Source: Alphaproteobacteria bacterium (GTDB lineage: Bacteria > Pseudomonadota > Alphaproteobacteria > Rhizobiales > Rhizobiaceae). From it: a stretch of DNA of 64,000 nucleotides. Location: the NCBI GenBank assembly GCA_024280375.1, contig JAJRQF010000132.1, positions 25,722 to 89,721 on the forward strand, written 5' to 3'. Shown in pieces: positions 37,582 to 46,122 of the stretch. The position numbers and the translations under genes were made by a program. The notes beneath the pieces are model-generated. The model searched no databases. It worked only from the letters and a program-made list of their open reading frames with translations, and was not told the DNA's origin. The first letter of the stretch is position 1. The number at the start of each line of letters is the position of its first letter.

Positions 37582-38460
37582 ATGCGCTCCCTGCTATTTG
37601 TTCCCGGAGACAGCGAGAAAAAACTCGCCAAAGGTCTGGAAAGCGGCGCAGATGTGCTGCTGGTTGATCTGGAAGATTCCGTTTCGCTCGACAACAAGAT
37701 CGAGGCCCGGCGCATCACCGCCGCCTACCTTGCCGACAATCTGGAAAACCCCGATGCGCCGACCATATTTGTGCGCATCAACAGTTTTGACAGCAATATG
37801 CTGGAAGACGACCTTAAGGCCATCATGGTGGCAAAGCCGCACGGCATATTGCTGCCCAAGGCCGAGCACGGCAAAGATGTCGCTCTTTTGGATGCGCGAT
37901 TGCGGGTCTATGAGGCTGAAAACAATATCAGCGATGGCAAAACCCGCATTGCCGCAATCATAACCGAAACCGCGCTTGGTACGCTGAATGCAGGCACCTA
38001 TGGCGATCGCAGCCAGCGGCTTTCGGCACTCACATGGGGTGCGGAAGACCTTTCCGCCGATATTGGCTCTCTGGAAAAGCGCGATGCCAATGGCAATTAC
38101 CGGGCGGTTTTTCAACACGCACGCACGGTCACCCTGCTTGGTGCGGTAGCGGCGGGCGTTGCCCCAATCGACACCGTCTATACCGATTTTCGCAATATGG
38201 AGGGCTTGCGCGAGGAATGTGAAGAATCCGCCATTGATGGATTTACCGGCAAGATGGCCATTCACCCGGCGCAGGTGGAGATTATCAACAGGGCATTCAC
38301 CCCATCTGATGAGGCGATTGAACGGGCAAAGACAATCGTTGAAGCCTTTCAGGCGGCGGGCAATCCGGGCGTGATTGGCCTGAACGGCGAAATGCTCGAC
38401 CGCCCTCACCTCAAACGCGCTCAATTACTATTGTCGCGGGTGATGGGGACGGCGGGATGA
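37582..38460 (+). CDS. CoA ester lyase (CitE/HpcH-HpaI family)
   Basis: A 292-residue TIM-barrel lyase. The signature start MRSLLFVPGDSEKKLAKGLE is followed by ADVLLVDLEDSV (metal-binding acidic residues), RINSFDSNMLEDDL, IAAIITETALGTLN, ALTWGAEDLSADIG and GKMAIHPAQVEIIN. The enzyme cleaves or forms beta-hydroxyacyl-CoA compounds such as malyl- or citramalyl-CoA. Its last 20 codons (38401-38460) reappear in diverged form at 39627-39686. The gene is intact. Confidence 0.92.
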   Translation: MRSLLFVPGDSEKKLAKGLESGADVLLVDLEDSVSLDNKIEARRITAAYLADNLENPDAPTIFVRINSFDSNMLEDDLKAIMVAKPHGILLPKAEHGKDVALLDARLRVYEAENNISDGKTRIAAIITETALGTLNAGTYGDRSQRLSALTWGAEDLSADIGSLEKRDANGNYRAVFQHARTVTLLGAVAAGVAPIDTVYTDFRNMEGLREECEESAIDGFTGKMAIHPAQVEIINRAFTPSDEAIERAKTIVEAFQAAGNPGVIGLNGEMLDRPHLKRAQLLLSRVMGTAG

Positions 38461-38576
38461 TGGATGTGCGGACTTTCCAAGCGCTTCAATTTTAATAATG
38501 TCACAGATCAATGCATCTGCATTAATAATTGCAACCAAATTTTTCATTCCACAAACAGTCGTTTTTGACAATAAAT

Positions 38577-39290
38577 CTAGGGAGCGACTAGCTCGGCCAG
38601 CTTCGCCGCAACGTCTGCCATCGGTTCTTCTGCAGTACTTAGACCAGTTCGCGAACCAAGCAAAGGACTGACGTCGCGAAGGGCTTCATATGTCGTGTTA
38701 TGCACGATGGGAACCAGCAGGTCGGTCGCAAGAAGTGCCGAAAGCTCTTTATCAGCGATGCTTTCTCTTGGAAGGACACGCAGTAATGCAGGGGTTACAA
38801 GTACTATTCCTACTCGCGACTTAGCCAACCCCTTATCAATTTCTCGAAGCAACGGTGTGCCGAGAACAACGTCCTTTTCACTGAACCAGACTGAAACGCT
38901 GAGCGACTCGAGTAGATCATGAAGCTCTGTAGCAGCCCCTTTTCGATCCTCCCATGCGTGGCACAGAAAGACGTCTCGACGGTCAGGCGTGGATACTCGC
39001 TGTTCGACGCTACGACGAACCGGAGTGAGTGCTGCCACCTCAGCAGATGTATACATCACGATCGAGCCTGCTTGCGACCATTTTGGCCTTACGCTGCGAC
39101 TGGAATTTCTTATGCTGCTTCGTCCACCCCCAACACTCCCCGAAAAGACGTTTGGTGAGGAGTAAGATGGAGGCGAGTACGAATTGTAGCCATGATAACC
39201 GCGACGGCCACCACCACATGCGGGGCAGTTAGCCGCTCCGCTCGCGGTGCGATGGCCCCGTGCTGGTGCTGTACATCCTGCCATGTTCAT
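38577..39290 (-). CDS. TIR-domain protein with Cys/His N-terminal motif
   Basis: A 237-residue protein. The N-terminus has C6, H13, C22 and C25 (GCTAPARGHR, NCPACGGG), the look of a small zinc site. A flexible Ser/Gly/Tyr linker follows (30-75). A TIR domain spans about 105-237: RDVFLCHAWEDRKGAATEL, VSVWFSEKDVVLGTPLLREI, KGLAKSRVGIVLVTPALLR, then KELSALLATD. Bacterial TIR domains commonly cleave NAD or signal in defence. No effector or sensor partner is encoded beside it, so it may act alone. It lies in the accessory slot between the CoA-lyase gene and the duplicated gene ends. Confidence 0.85.
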   Translation of the reverse strand: MNMAGCTAPARGHRTASGAANCPACGGGRRGYHGYNSYSPPSYSSPNVFSGSVGGGRSSIRNSSRSVRPKWSQAGSIVMYTSAEVAALTPVRRSVEQRVSTPDRRDVFLCHAWEDRKGAATELHDLLESLSVSVWFSEKDVVLGTPLLREIDKGLAKSRVGIVLVTPALLRVLPRESIADKELSALLATDLLVPIVHNTTYEALRDVSPLLGSRTGLSTAEEPMADVAAKLAELVAP

Positions 39291-39480
39291 GTCTTTCTAA
39301 GGAGTGGAAGATCAAAACCCGTAAAGGTTGAGCATTATAGGCTGATTCCCTTAGTAAAAACAACTGTAACGGCAATTGCAGATCGTCACCCAATTGGTCT
39401 CGAAAGCAGCCCAATTCCAAGCCGTTGTTGAAGGTTTTAGCTTGTCTAACAATAGCTGCCATTCATGGCCTCTCTCCCCA

Positions 39481-39621
39481 CCTACCCCTTATATTCAGGC
39501 CGCAGCATTTCATAAACGCTTTCGACCGTGGAAAAATCCATATAGCCAAGTCTTGAAACCGGTTTGGTGATGTTCACATCAAAGCGTCCGTCTACAATCG
39601 ACTCTTCAGCGATATGAATGC
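39481..39621 (-). pseudogene. Extra 3' end of a flavin-reductase gene
   Basis: 141 bases that match 40624-40764 (the 3' end of the intact flavin reductase) at about 94% by eye, in the same orientation, without a start. Most differences are synonymous (for example GAT-TTT for GAT-TTC, GGA for GGG, GAA for GAG). It ends abruptly at 39621 inside a shared AATGC, where an extra CoA-lyase end begins. Confidence 0.85.
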
Positions 39622-39686
39622 AAGATGGCCCTCACCTCAAGCGCGCGCAATTGTTGTTGTCGCGTGCGGGTGAAATGGATGCTTAG
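39618..39686 (+). pseudogene. Extra 3' end of a CoA-lyase gene
   Basis: Reads MQDGPHLKRAQLLLSRAGE and MDA then stop, against MLDRPHLKRAQLLLSRVMG and TAG then stop at the end of the intact lyase (38392-38460). Length to the stop is the same. In the conserved part, Lys, Ala, two Leu and one Arg codon are changed synonymously, so the fragment diverged while part of a working gene. It is the tail only and cannot be expressed as an enzyme. Confidence 0.8.
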
Positions 39687-39762
39687 CAATAACTCAAGGG
39701 CAGCAATTCGGACGAAGCGACGTTGGATTTTCTACGCCGAACGTCAGCTCTTTGATAAATAC

Positions 39763-40509
39763 TCAGGCCTCTGCGAGTAATGTAAAGGTGCCCGGTATTG
39801 CCGAATTGCTCCCATCAGGGTGTTCATCCAAGCGCACTATGGTGAATCCGCTTTTGATAACCGCAGTGAGTACCTCTCCCATTGTCCAAAAGCGATACTG
39901 ACATTTGCCAAGCGACGCTCCCTCAACATCTGGATTCGGCACGTCAGCCTCAATCAGCTTGTCGGAAAAGTAATCTTGCAGCCCACCTGTCCAAAAGAGT
40001 TTCCGTTGGACTGGGTGGAACTCGTTCAAAAAAAGCACGCCTCCGTCCTGAACCAAACCCCGCATTGCGGTAAAAAACAGTTCTATGTCTTCGTGGTAGT
40101 GAAGAATACCAAGCTCAAGAACGAGCGAGTCAAATTTGTGAGGCAGATCAAGGCTTTCGGCTTCTAGGATATCGCAAACAGCATAATCTATTGAAACGTT
40201 TGCGGCTTCTGCCATTTCAACTGCAAACCGACGGTTCTCCTCAGAAAAATCAATGACCTGTACTTTGGCACCCAACACCGCGAGCGCAACGGCTACTCGG
40301 CCATGCGAGCCTTGCACACTGCAAATCCGTTTTCCCTCAAGTGCTCCCAAATAGGGCAATATGCGACGTAGAGGATGTTCAGGATTGGACACAATTCGCT
40401 GTGCTTCAATACCGACGCCGCCAAATGCAGCTACCCAAGCATCGTAGCGACTTGCGTTCCAAGCTTTGCGATTGGATTCTGTCAAGTTGTTGCTCATGTC
40501 TGGCTTCAT
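39763..40509 (-). CDS. Class I SAM-dependent methyltransferase
   Basis: A 248-residue enzyme. It has the start NRKAWNASRYDAWVAAFGG. A modified motif I, ICSVQGSHGRVAVALAVLGA, replaces the usual acidic-GxGxG form. VQVIDFSEENRRFA is motif II, FDSLVLELGILHYHEDIELF comes later, and QDGGVLFLNEFHPV is the post-motif. The target is unknown; the layout is of small-molecule methyltransferases. It is the second cargo gene of the accessory slot, between the extra lyase end and the intact flavin reductase. Confidence 0.85.
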   Translation of the reverse strand: MKPDMSNNLTESNRKAWNASRYDAWVAAFGGVGIEAQRIVSNPEHPLRRILPYLGALEGKRICSVQGSHGRVAVALAVLGAKVQVIDFSEENRRFAVEMAEAANVSIDYAVCDILEAESLDLPHKFDSLVLELGILHYHEDIELFFTAMRGLVQDGGVLFLNEFHPVQRKLFWTGGLQDYFSDKLIEADVPNPDVEGASLGKCQYRFWTMGEVLTAVIKSGFTIVRLDEHPDGSNSAIPGTFTLLAEA

Positions 40510-40624
40510 CTTTTCAACCTAACTAAACGCAGAAATTTCACAAGCGGACGTCCGAACAATTTACGGGATTGGCAAAATGGGCTCAATCGGCCTCTAACCC
40601 CGCTTAAAATCCCCATCTCGCCCC

Positions 40625-41233
40625 CTACTCCTTATATTCAGGCCGCAGCATTTCATAAACGCTTTCGACCGTGGAGAAATCCATATAGCCAAGTCTTGAA
40701 ACCGGTTTGGTGATGTTCACATCAAAGCGCCCGTCTACAATGGCCTCCTCGGCGATATGAATGCCGACCACCTGACCAATGAACAGGTGGTTCTGGGAGG
40801 GATTGCCATCAATGTCTTTTGGATTGATGATTTGCACTAATTTGCATTCCAGCGCCGAAAATGCCTTGGCAACACGCGGACAGGCGACCATTTTCCCATC
40901 GGCTTTTTCGATATTGGCATAGTCAAATTCGCTCACATCGGGTGGGCAGTCGGCTGAACTTAAATTCATTACCTCTTTTAAATTATCGCTAACAAAATTG
41001 CAGGTAAATTCGCCGGTATCAGCAATGTTACGGGCATTATCTTTAATGCCAGCGGAACCGAAAATCACCATTTTTGGCCGCTCGCCCATCGCATTGAAAA
41101 AGCTGTAGGGGGCAAGGTTTGCAATGCCTGTTTTCGACAGGGTAGAAATCCAGCCTATCGGCCGGGGCGAGACAATCGCCTTAAACGGATCGTGGGCAAG
41201 ATTATGGTCGTTGGTGGAGGCTTCATAAAACAC
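40625..41233 (-). CDS. Flavin reductase family protein (FMN split barrel)
   Basis: A 202-residue FMN-binding split-barrel protein: HDPFKAIVSPRPIGWISTL, GIANLAPYSFFNAMGERPKM, ARNIADTGEFTCNFVSDNL and NHLFIGQVVGIHI. It is expected to bind FMN and supply reduced flavin or carry out a flavin-linked reduction. The nitroreductase gene ends 11 bases upstream on the same strand, so they are probably co-transcribed. Its last 141 bases are duplicated at 39481-39621. Confidence 0.9.
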   Translation of the reverse strand: MFYEASTNDHNLAHDPFKAIVSPRPIGWISTLSKTGIANLAPYSFFNAMGERPKMVIFGSAGIKDNARNIADTGEFTCNFVSDNLKEVMNLSSADCPPDVSEFDYANIEKADGKMVACPRVAKAFSALECKLVQIINPKDIDGNPSQNHLFIGQVVGIHIAEEAIVDGRFDVNITKPVSRLGYMDFSTVESVYEMLRPEYKE

Positions 41234-41244
41234 GTTGATTCTCT

Positions 41245-41859
41245 TTAATTGGAGGATGAATAAATTGAGTGAATGTCGCTAATTTCCGGGCGGGTTCGGT
41301 CGGTCTTTTCAGCCGTCGGCGTGCCAATATGAACCATGCCGGCGACCTGCTCGCCACCCGTGATGCCGAGCAATGCGAGCGCGTTTTCATTACGCGTGTA
41401 CCATCCGGTTAGCCATTGGGCGCCAAAGCCCATTGCATTGGCAGCGATTAGCATTTGCATGGTGGCGGCTCCTGCTGAAAGCAGCTGCTCCCATTGGGAA
41501 ATTTTTGGGTGCTCGGCTGCACACGACACTACCGCGATAACCAGAGGTGCCGACTTAAACCGAGAAATCTCTTTTTCACGCGATTCTTTACGGGCCTCAT
41601 CTGCATCTTTATCGGATAAGGCTATCAGATTATCGCACAGCTTTTGCCGCTCCGCGTGGGGATATTCAATAAACCGCCAGGGGCTTAGCTTGCCATGATC
41701 AGGCACGCGCGCCGCAAGGGTGATCAATTGCGCAACCTCGTTTGCGGTGGGTGCGGGCTCAACCAGTGTCATTGCAAGATCGGACCGTCTGGTTTTCAGA
41801 TAGTTCAGAAGATCGTTGTTGAAGTCAGAATTCACGAGTTTCACGGCTCCGCTTGGCAT
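41245..41859 (-). CDS. Nitroreductase family protein
   Basis: About 204 residues of the FMN-dependent nitroreductase fold: LKTRRSDLAMTLVEPAPTAN, AARVPDHGKLSPWRFIEYP (flavin contact), SAGAATMQMLIAANAMGFGAQW and GYTR-like region TGWYTRNE, then MVHIGTP. It resembles the YdjA type. First gene of a pair with the flavin reductase. The start may be internal, since the first 10-15 residues are not conserved-looking. Confidence 0.9.
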   Translation of the reverse strand: MPSGAVKLVNSDFNNDLLNYLKTRRSDLAMTLVEPAPTANEVAQLITLAARVPDHGKLSPWRFIEYPHAERQKLCDNLIALSDKDADEARKESREKEISRFKSAPLVIAVVSCAAEHPKISQWEQLLSAGAATMQMLIAANAMGFGAQWLTGWYTRNENALALLGITGGEQVAGMVHIGTPTAEKTDRTRPEISDIHSIYSSSN

Positions 41860-41968
41860 GGGGACTTTATTTAGCTATTCATTGGCATATCAAAAGCCAT
41901 TTTGTCATGAAATTGCCATCAAGCATGGATTTTATCCTGAGGCAATTGGTTATCTGGACAAGTTCTCA

Positions 41969-42883
41969 ATGTTTGTAATTAAACTCATACGTTCTGGATT
42001 ATTATTAATTCCAATGTTGGCCTTGGCCCTGCCCGGTATAAACCTTGACACCGCGCTGGCACAGGATGCGGCAAAGCCCGCGCGTAATTTTGTTGCGCCG
42101 ATTGAAAAAAACAAGCCGCAACAGGTAAAACATGAGCTGATACTGGAAGCCAAACTGACCGAAAAAGGCAAGTCGATTGAAAAGGGCATGTTGTGGCGGG
42201 TGTTTTCTGCGCGCGAAAACAGCGACGGCAAGCTCAATATTATCGGTAGCGGCCAAGGTGGTACAACGGCGTTTTTGCTACCGGCGGGCAGCTATATGGT
42301 GCACGCGTCATTCGGCCGGGCGGGTGCTACCAAGCGCGTCACCCTTGCGCGCGGTGGTGGGCTCCAGACATTTGTTCTAAACGCAGGCGGGCTGAAACTT
42401 AACGCCTATGCGGGAAAAAGAAAAATCTCAAATCCGAAGCTGAAATTTGCGATTTATGCGCAAAGTGAAGGCGACAATGGAAAACCAAACGCCATTGCGC
42501 GCAATGTATCTGCCGATAAAATTGTGCGGTTGAATGCCGGAACCTATCATGTGGTTTCCGAATATGGAGATATCAACGCTTCGGTTCGGGCCGATTTGCG
42601 TGTCACCGCCGGTAAATTGACCGAGGTTACATTGCAGCATCGGGCGGCTCGCATTACCCTGAAACTGGTCAGTGAAACAGGTGGCGAGGCCATTGCGGAC
42701 ACGGCCTGGTCTATCGTTTCCGATCAGGGCGCTGTGGTGAAAGAAAGCAATAAAACCTTCCCGACCATGATACTTGCATCGGGTGATTATACGGCACTTG
42801 CCCGCAATGGCGGCGAAGTCTTTACCCGCGACTTTACGGTGAAAGAAGGCGGTGACGGCGACGTTGAAGTGGTTGCCAAGTAA
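41969..42883 (+). CDS. Exported protein with repeated beta-sandwich-like segments
   Basis: About 304 residues from ATG 41969, which begins a signal peptide (FVIKLIRSGLLLIPMLALAL, cleavage near DTALA). The mature part has three or four similar segments of about 80 residues. Each combines a phrase such as GKLNIIGSGQGGTTAFLLPAG, DGKPNAIARNVSADKIVRL or GDYTALARNGG with an aromatic 'S/D-Y-x-V/A' strand (GSYMVHASFGRAG, GTYHVVSEYGD, SGDYTALARNGG), like carboxypeptidase-regulatory or Ig-type modules. No catalytic motif was seen. The frame upstream to 41816 overlaps the nitroreductase gene and looks non-coding. Confidence 0.75.
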   Translation: MFVIKLIRSGLLLIPMLALALPGINLDTALAQDAAKPARNFVAPIEKNKPQQVKHELILEAKLTEKGKSIEKGMLWRVFSARENSDGKLNIIGSGQGGTTAFLLPAGSYMVHASFGRAGATKRVTLARGGGLQTFVLNAGGLKLNAYAGKRKISNPKLKFAIYAQSEGDNGKPNAIARNVSADKIVRLNAGTYHVVSEYGDINASVRADLRVTAGKLTEVTLQHRAARITLKLVSETGGEAIADTAWSIVSDQGAVVKESNKTFPTMILASGDYTALARNGGEVFTRDFTVKEGGDGDVEVVAK

Positions 42884-43924
42884 TCAGCTATTCGCGCTGA
42901 TTTTCGCCGAAATCCATGCGGCAATTTCCTTTAATGCAATCGTACCTTCGGGCACAACCTTGGTCAGGCTGACGAAAGCATGGACCTGCCCCGGAAAATG
43001 GCGGTGAACCGTCGCAACACCAGCCTCATCAAGCTTTTTGGCGTAGTCAGTGCCATCATCGACAAGCGGATCAAAGCCACCGGTGACAATGTAAGCATCC
43101 GGTTGGCCGCTCAAATCCTCCGCCTTTAAGGGTGAAAATTTTGGATCATCATAATCATTGAACGCGCCCGCATATTGATCGCGATACCAGCTCATGCGAG
43201 CTTTTGGCAACACATAGGCGTGTTCTAGCTCATTGATGGATTGGGAGTTCAGATTTCCATCGGTTACCGGATAAATCAACACCTGAAATTTCGGCACTGG
43301 CCCGCCGCTTTGGCCAACCTGCTGCGCAACAACGGCGGCAAAACACCCGCCTGCACTATCGCCGCCAACACCCACCATATTACCGTTGATGCCAAGTGCT
43401 TCGCTGTTTTCTACTACATATTGATAGGCGGCAATGGCATCATCGACACCGGCGGGATATGGAAATTCCGGTGCCAAACGATAATCAATGGCCACAACAA
43501 TTGCGCCAGACCATTTGGCTAGTTTTGCGCAAACCTCGTGGTGCGATTCCAGATCACCCTGAATGAAGCCGCCACCATGATAATAGATCATTGCTGGGCG
43601 AAGATTAGAAATATCAGGTTCATCGCTGTAAAGTCTGGCCTTAACCGGACCATCTGCGCCACCAATCTCAATATCTTCAATCCGGGTAAGAGCGGGCGCT
43701 TTCGTGTCAAACAATTTAGCGGTTTTGGCTAGCTGGGCGCGGCTTTCGGCAATTGTCGGCATTTGCGCCCCATCGCGCAGGTGATTGGCCAAACGACCAA
43801 GTGCAAAGGCTTTGGGGTCAATCATTTCACCACGATAGGTATCGCGGTCTGGATTGAATATTTTCACCACCGCTTCCGGCATGTAAACGGAAATCAGGCT
43901 TGTGAGCATCGCAATTTTTGACAT
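42884..43924 (-). CDS. Alpha/beta hydrolase, hormone-sensitive-lipase type
   Basis: A 346-residue esterase/lipase. The oxyanion motif HGGGF is in MIYYHGGGFIQGDLESHH, the nucleophile is in VGGDSAGGCFAAVVA, an acidic residue lies in GFDPLVDDGTDYAKKL, and the His is in HRHFPGQVHAFVSL. It hydrolyses carboxyl esters; substrate unknown. It abuts the exported-protein gene with no gap, on opposite strands. Confidence 0.92.
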   Translation of the reverse strand: MSKIAMLTSLISVYMPEAVVKIFNPDRDTYRGEMIDPKAFALGRLANHLRDGAQMPTIAESRAQLAKTAKLFDTKAPALTRIEDIEIGGADGPVKARLYSDEPDISNLRPAMIYYHGGGFIQGDLESHHEVCAKLAKWSGAIVVAIDYRLAPEFPYPAGVDDAIAAYQYVVENSEALGINGNMVGVGGDSAGGCFAAVVAQQVGQSGGPVPKFQVLIYPVTDGNLNSQSINELEHAYVLPKARMSWYRDQYAGAFNDYDDPKFSPLKAEDLSGQPDAYIVTGGFDPLVDDGTDYAKKLDEAGVATVHRHFPGQVHAFVSLTKVVPEGTIALKEIAAWISAKISANS

Positions 43925-43945
43925 AATTCTTCCCGCAGCAACAGG

Positions 43946-45940
43946 TTAAAAGCTGATGCTAGTCGAAACTTGCTCGCTTGTCTGCTGCCGGCGTTTAATG
44001 TCTGGTGCCACCGCCTCATCGGTCAATATATCCACCGCTTCACCCAGTGTCATGGATGACTGATTGCGTGAACCAAGACGGCGAATATTGACCGTTTCTT
44101 CTTCCGCTTCCCGCATACCGCAAACCACGATCACCGGCACTTTTGCCAATGAATGCTCACGTACCTTGTAATTGATTTTCTCATTGCGGAAATCGGTTTC
44201 AACCCGAAGACCTTGCGCCCGTAGGCGATCAGCAACCTTTTGACCATAATCATCGGCATCCGATGTAATGGTCGCAACAACTATCTGCAAAGGTGCCAGC
44301 CAAAGCGGGAAATGGCCTGCATGATGTTCAATCAAAATGCCGATAAAGCGTTCCAGCGAGCCAAACATGGCGCGGTGCAACATAACCGGGCGCACCTTGT
44401 TGGAATTGCTGTCGATGTAAAATGCATCCAGCCGCTCAGGCAGCATCAAATCCACCTCATTGGTGCCGCACTGCCAGTCGCGGCCAATGGCATCGCGCAG
44501 AACATATTCAAGTTTGGGGCCATAAAACGCCCCCTCGCCCGGGTTCAGCGTCCATTCCTTGCCGGATGCTTCAATCGCCTCACGCAGCGCATTTTCGGCC
44601 TTGTCCCACGCATCATCAGAACCGATTCGCTTTTCGGGACGATCGGAATATTTGATGTGCACATCGGTAAAGCCAAAATCCTCATAGATCGACAAGATCA
44701 AATCATTGATCTTGAGACTTTCCTCGGTGATCTGCTCTTCTGTGCAGAAAATATGCGCGTCATCCTGGGTAAAGGCGCGCACCCGCATAAGCCCGTGCAA
44801 TGCGCCCGATGGTTCATAGCGCATCACATTGCCAAACTCTGAAAGTTTCAGCGGCAATTCGCGATAGGAGCGCAGGCCGTTTTTGAAAATCTGCACATGG
44901 CCGGGGCAGTTCATCGGTTTAATGGCGAATACACGATCATCTTCGGTCTTGGTGATGAACATATTCTCGTGATATTTTTCCCAGTGGCCAGAGGCCTCCC
45001 ACATCGCGCGGTCAAGGATTTGCGGCGTATTAACCTCCTGATAACCTGCATCCTGCTGACGGCGGCGCATATAGTCGATCAGGATTGAAAACAGTGTCCA
45101 GCCTTTTGGATGCCAGAAAACAACGCCCGGGCCTTCTTCCTGAAAATGAAACAGATCCATCTCACGACCGAGTTTGCGGTGGTCGCGCTTTTCGGCCTCT
45201 TCCAGCATGGTCAAATATTGGTCGAGCTGCGCTTTATCGGCCCATGCGGTGCCGTAAATACGGGTCAGCATGGCATTATCCGAATTACCGCGCCAATAGG
45301 CTCCGGCAATGCTCATCAGCTTAAAATGGGTGCCTACCTGACCGGTGGAGGCCATATGCGGCCCGCGACAAAGGTCGAACCAATCGCCTTGCGAATAGAT
45401 TTTTAGATCTTCGCCCTCAGGAATGGCATCAATCAGTTCCAGCTTATAATCTTCACCCTTATCGGCAAAAACCTGATGGGCTTTCTCACGCGACCAGAGC
45501 GATTTTTCAAACGGTTTGTTGCGCTGGATAATCTCGCGCATTTTCTTCTCGATTTTAGGAAGATCATCCGGGGTGAAAGGCTTGTCACGGGCAAAATCAT
45601 AATAGAACCCGTTTTCAATCACCGGGCCAATGGTAACTTGCGTACCAGGGAAAAGCTCCTGCACGGCCTCGGCCATCACATGGGCCGCATCGTGGCGAAT
45701 GAGTTCCAGGGCGCGCGGGTCATCACGGGTGACGATTTCAATTGCGCCATTGTTTTCAATCGGGTCGGTTAGGTCCTGCAACTCATCATTCAGCGCAATT
45801 GCAACGGATTTTTTCGACAGGGATTTGGAAATTCCCTCGGCAATTTCGCGACCGGTAATGCCAGTAGGAAAATCTCGAACAGAGCCATCGGGAAATGATA
45901 GGGAAATGGATGCGTTTGGCGTATCGGGCGTGCTGGCCAT
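43946..45940 (-). CDS. thrS: Threonyl-tRNA synthetase
   Basis: A 664-residue class II synthetase: N-terminal TGS domain ([20 protein letters not shown]), the editing domain with [16 protein letters not shown], the core with [20 protein letters not shown] and [20 protein letters not shown] (zinc-binding Cys), [14 protein letters not shown], and the C-terminal anticodon domain ([20 protein letters not shown]). AGGAGA stands before the ATG. Essential housekeeping gene. Confidence 0.97.
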   Translation of the reverse strand: MASTPDTPNASISLSFPDGSVRDFPTGITGREIAEGISKSLSKKSVAIALNDELQDLTDPIENNGAIEIVTRDDPRALELIRHDAAHVMAEAVQELFPGTQVTIGPVIENGFYYDFARDKPFTPDDLPKIEKKMREIIQRNKPFEKSLWSREKAHQVFADKGEDYKLELIDAIPEGEDLKIYSQGDWFDLCRGPHMASTGQVGTHFKLMSIAGAYWRGNSDNAMLTRIYGTAWADKAQLDQYLTMLEEAEKRDHRKLGREMDLFHFQEEGPGVVFWHPKGWTLFSILIDYMRRRQQDAGYQEVNTPQILDRAMWEASGHWEKYHENMFITKTEDDRVFAIKPMNCPGHVQIFKNGLRSYRELPLKLSEFGNVMRYEPSGALHGLMRVRAFTQDDAHIFCTEEQITEESLKINDLILSIYEDFGFTDVHIKYSDRPEKRIGSDDAWDKAENALREAIEASGKEWTLNPGEGAFYGPKLEYVLRDAIGRDWQCGTNEVDLMLPERLDAFYIDSNSNKVRPVMLHRAMFGSLERFIGILIEHHAGHFPLWLAPLQIVVATITSDADDYGQKVADRLRAQGLRVETDFRNEKINYKVREHSLAKVPVIVVCGMREAEEETVNIRRLGSRNQSSMTLGEAVDILTDEAVAPDIKRRQQTSEQVSTSISF

Positions 45941-46122
45941 TGGGGGGCAGTCTCCTTGTTCCAGTCCCGCAAACGAACGCGGGTGGGTTGATAATCATTT
46001 GGTATTTAATTGAATAGCAGGATTCGTCAAGCCTAATGGTATGAAAGAGCTGAAAGCTGATTTTCCGCAACATTCAGGCCGCCCGTGGTTCGACAGGCCC
46101 ACCATGAGGGCGGAGGCAGTTT

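Noticed and set aside
37594..38424. A long minus-strand ORF inside the CoA lyase gene
   Set aside because: The plus-strand frame has all CitE motifs; the minus frame is a shadow.
39376..39570. Plus-strand ORF ending PSSYSQ-like text that recurs at 40375-40713 with the same C-terminus
   Set aside because: The shared end is the complement of the duplicated flavin-reductase 3' end, so it reflects the duplication and not a gene family.
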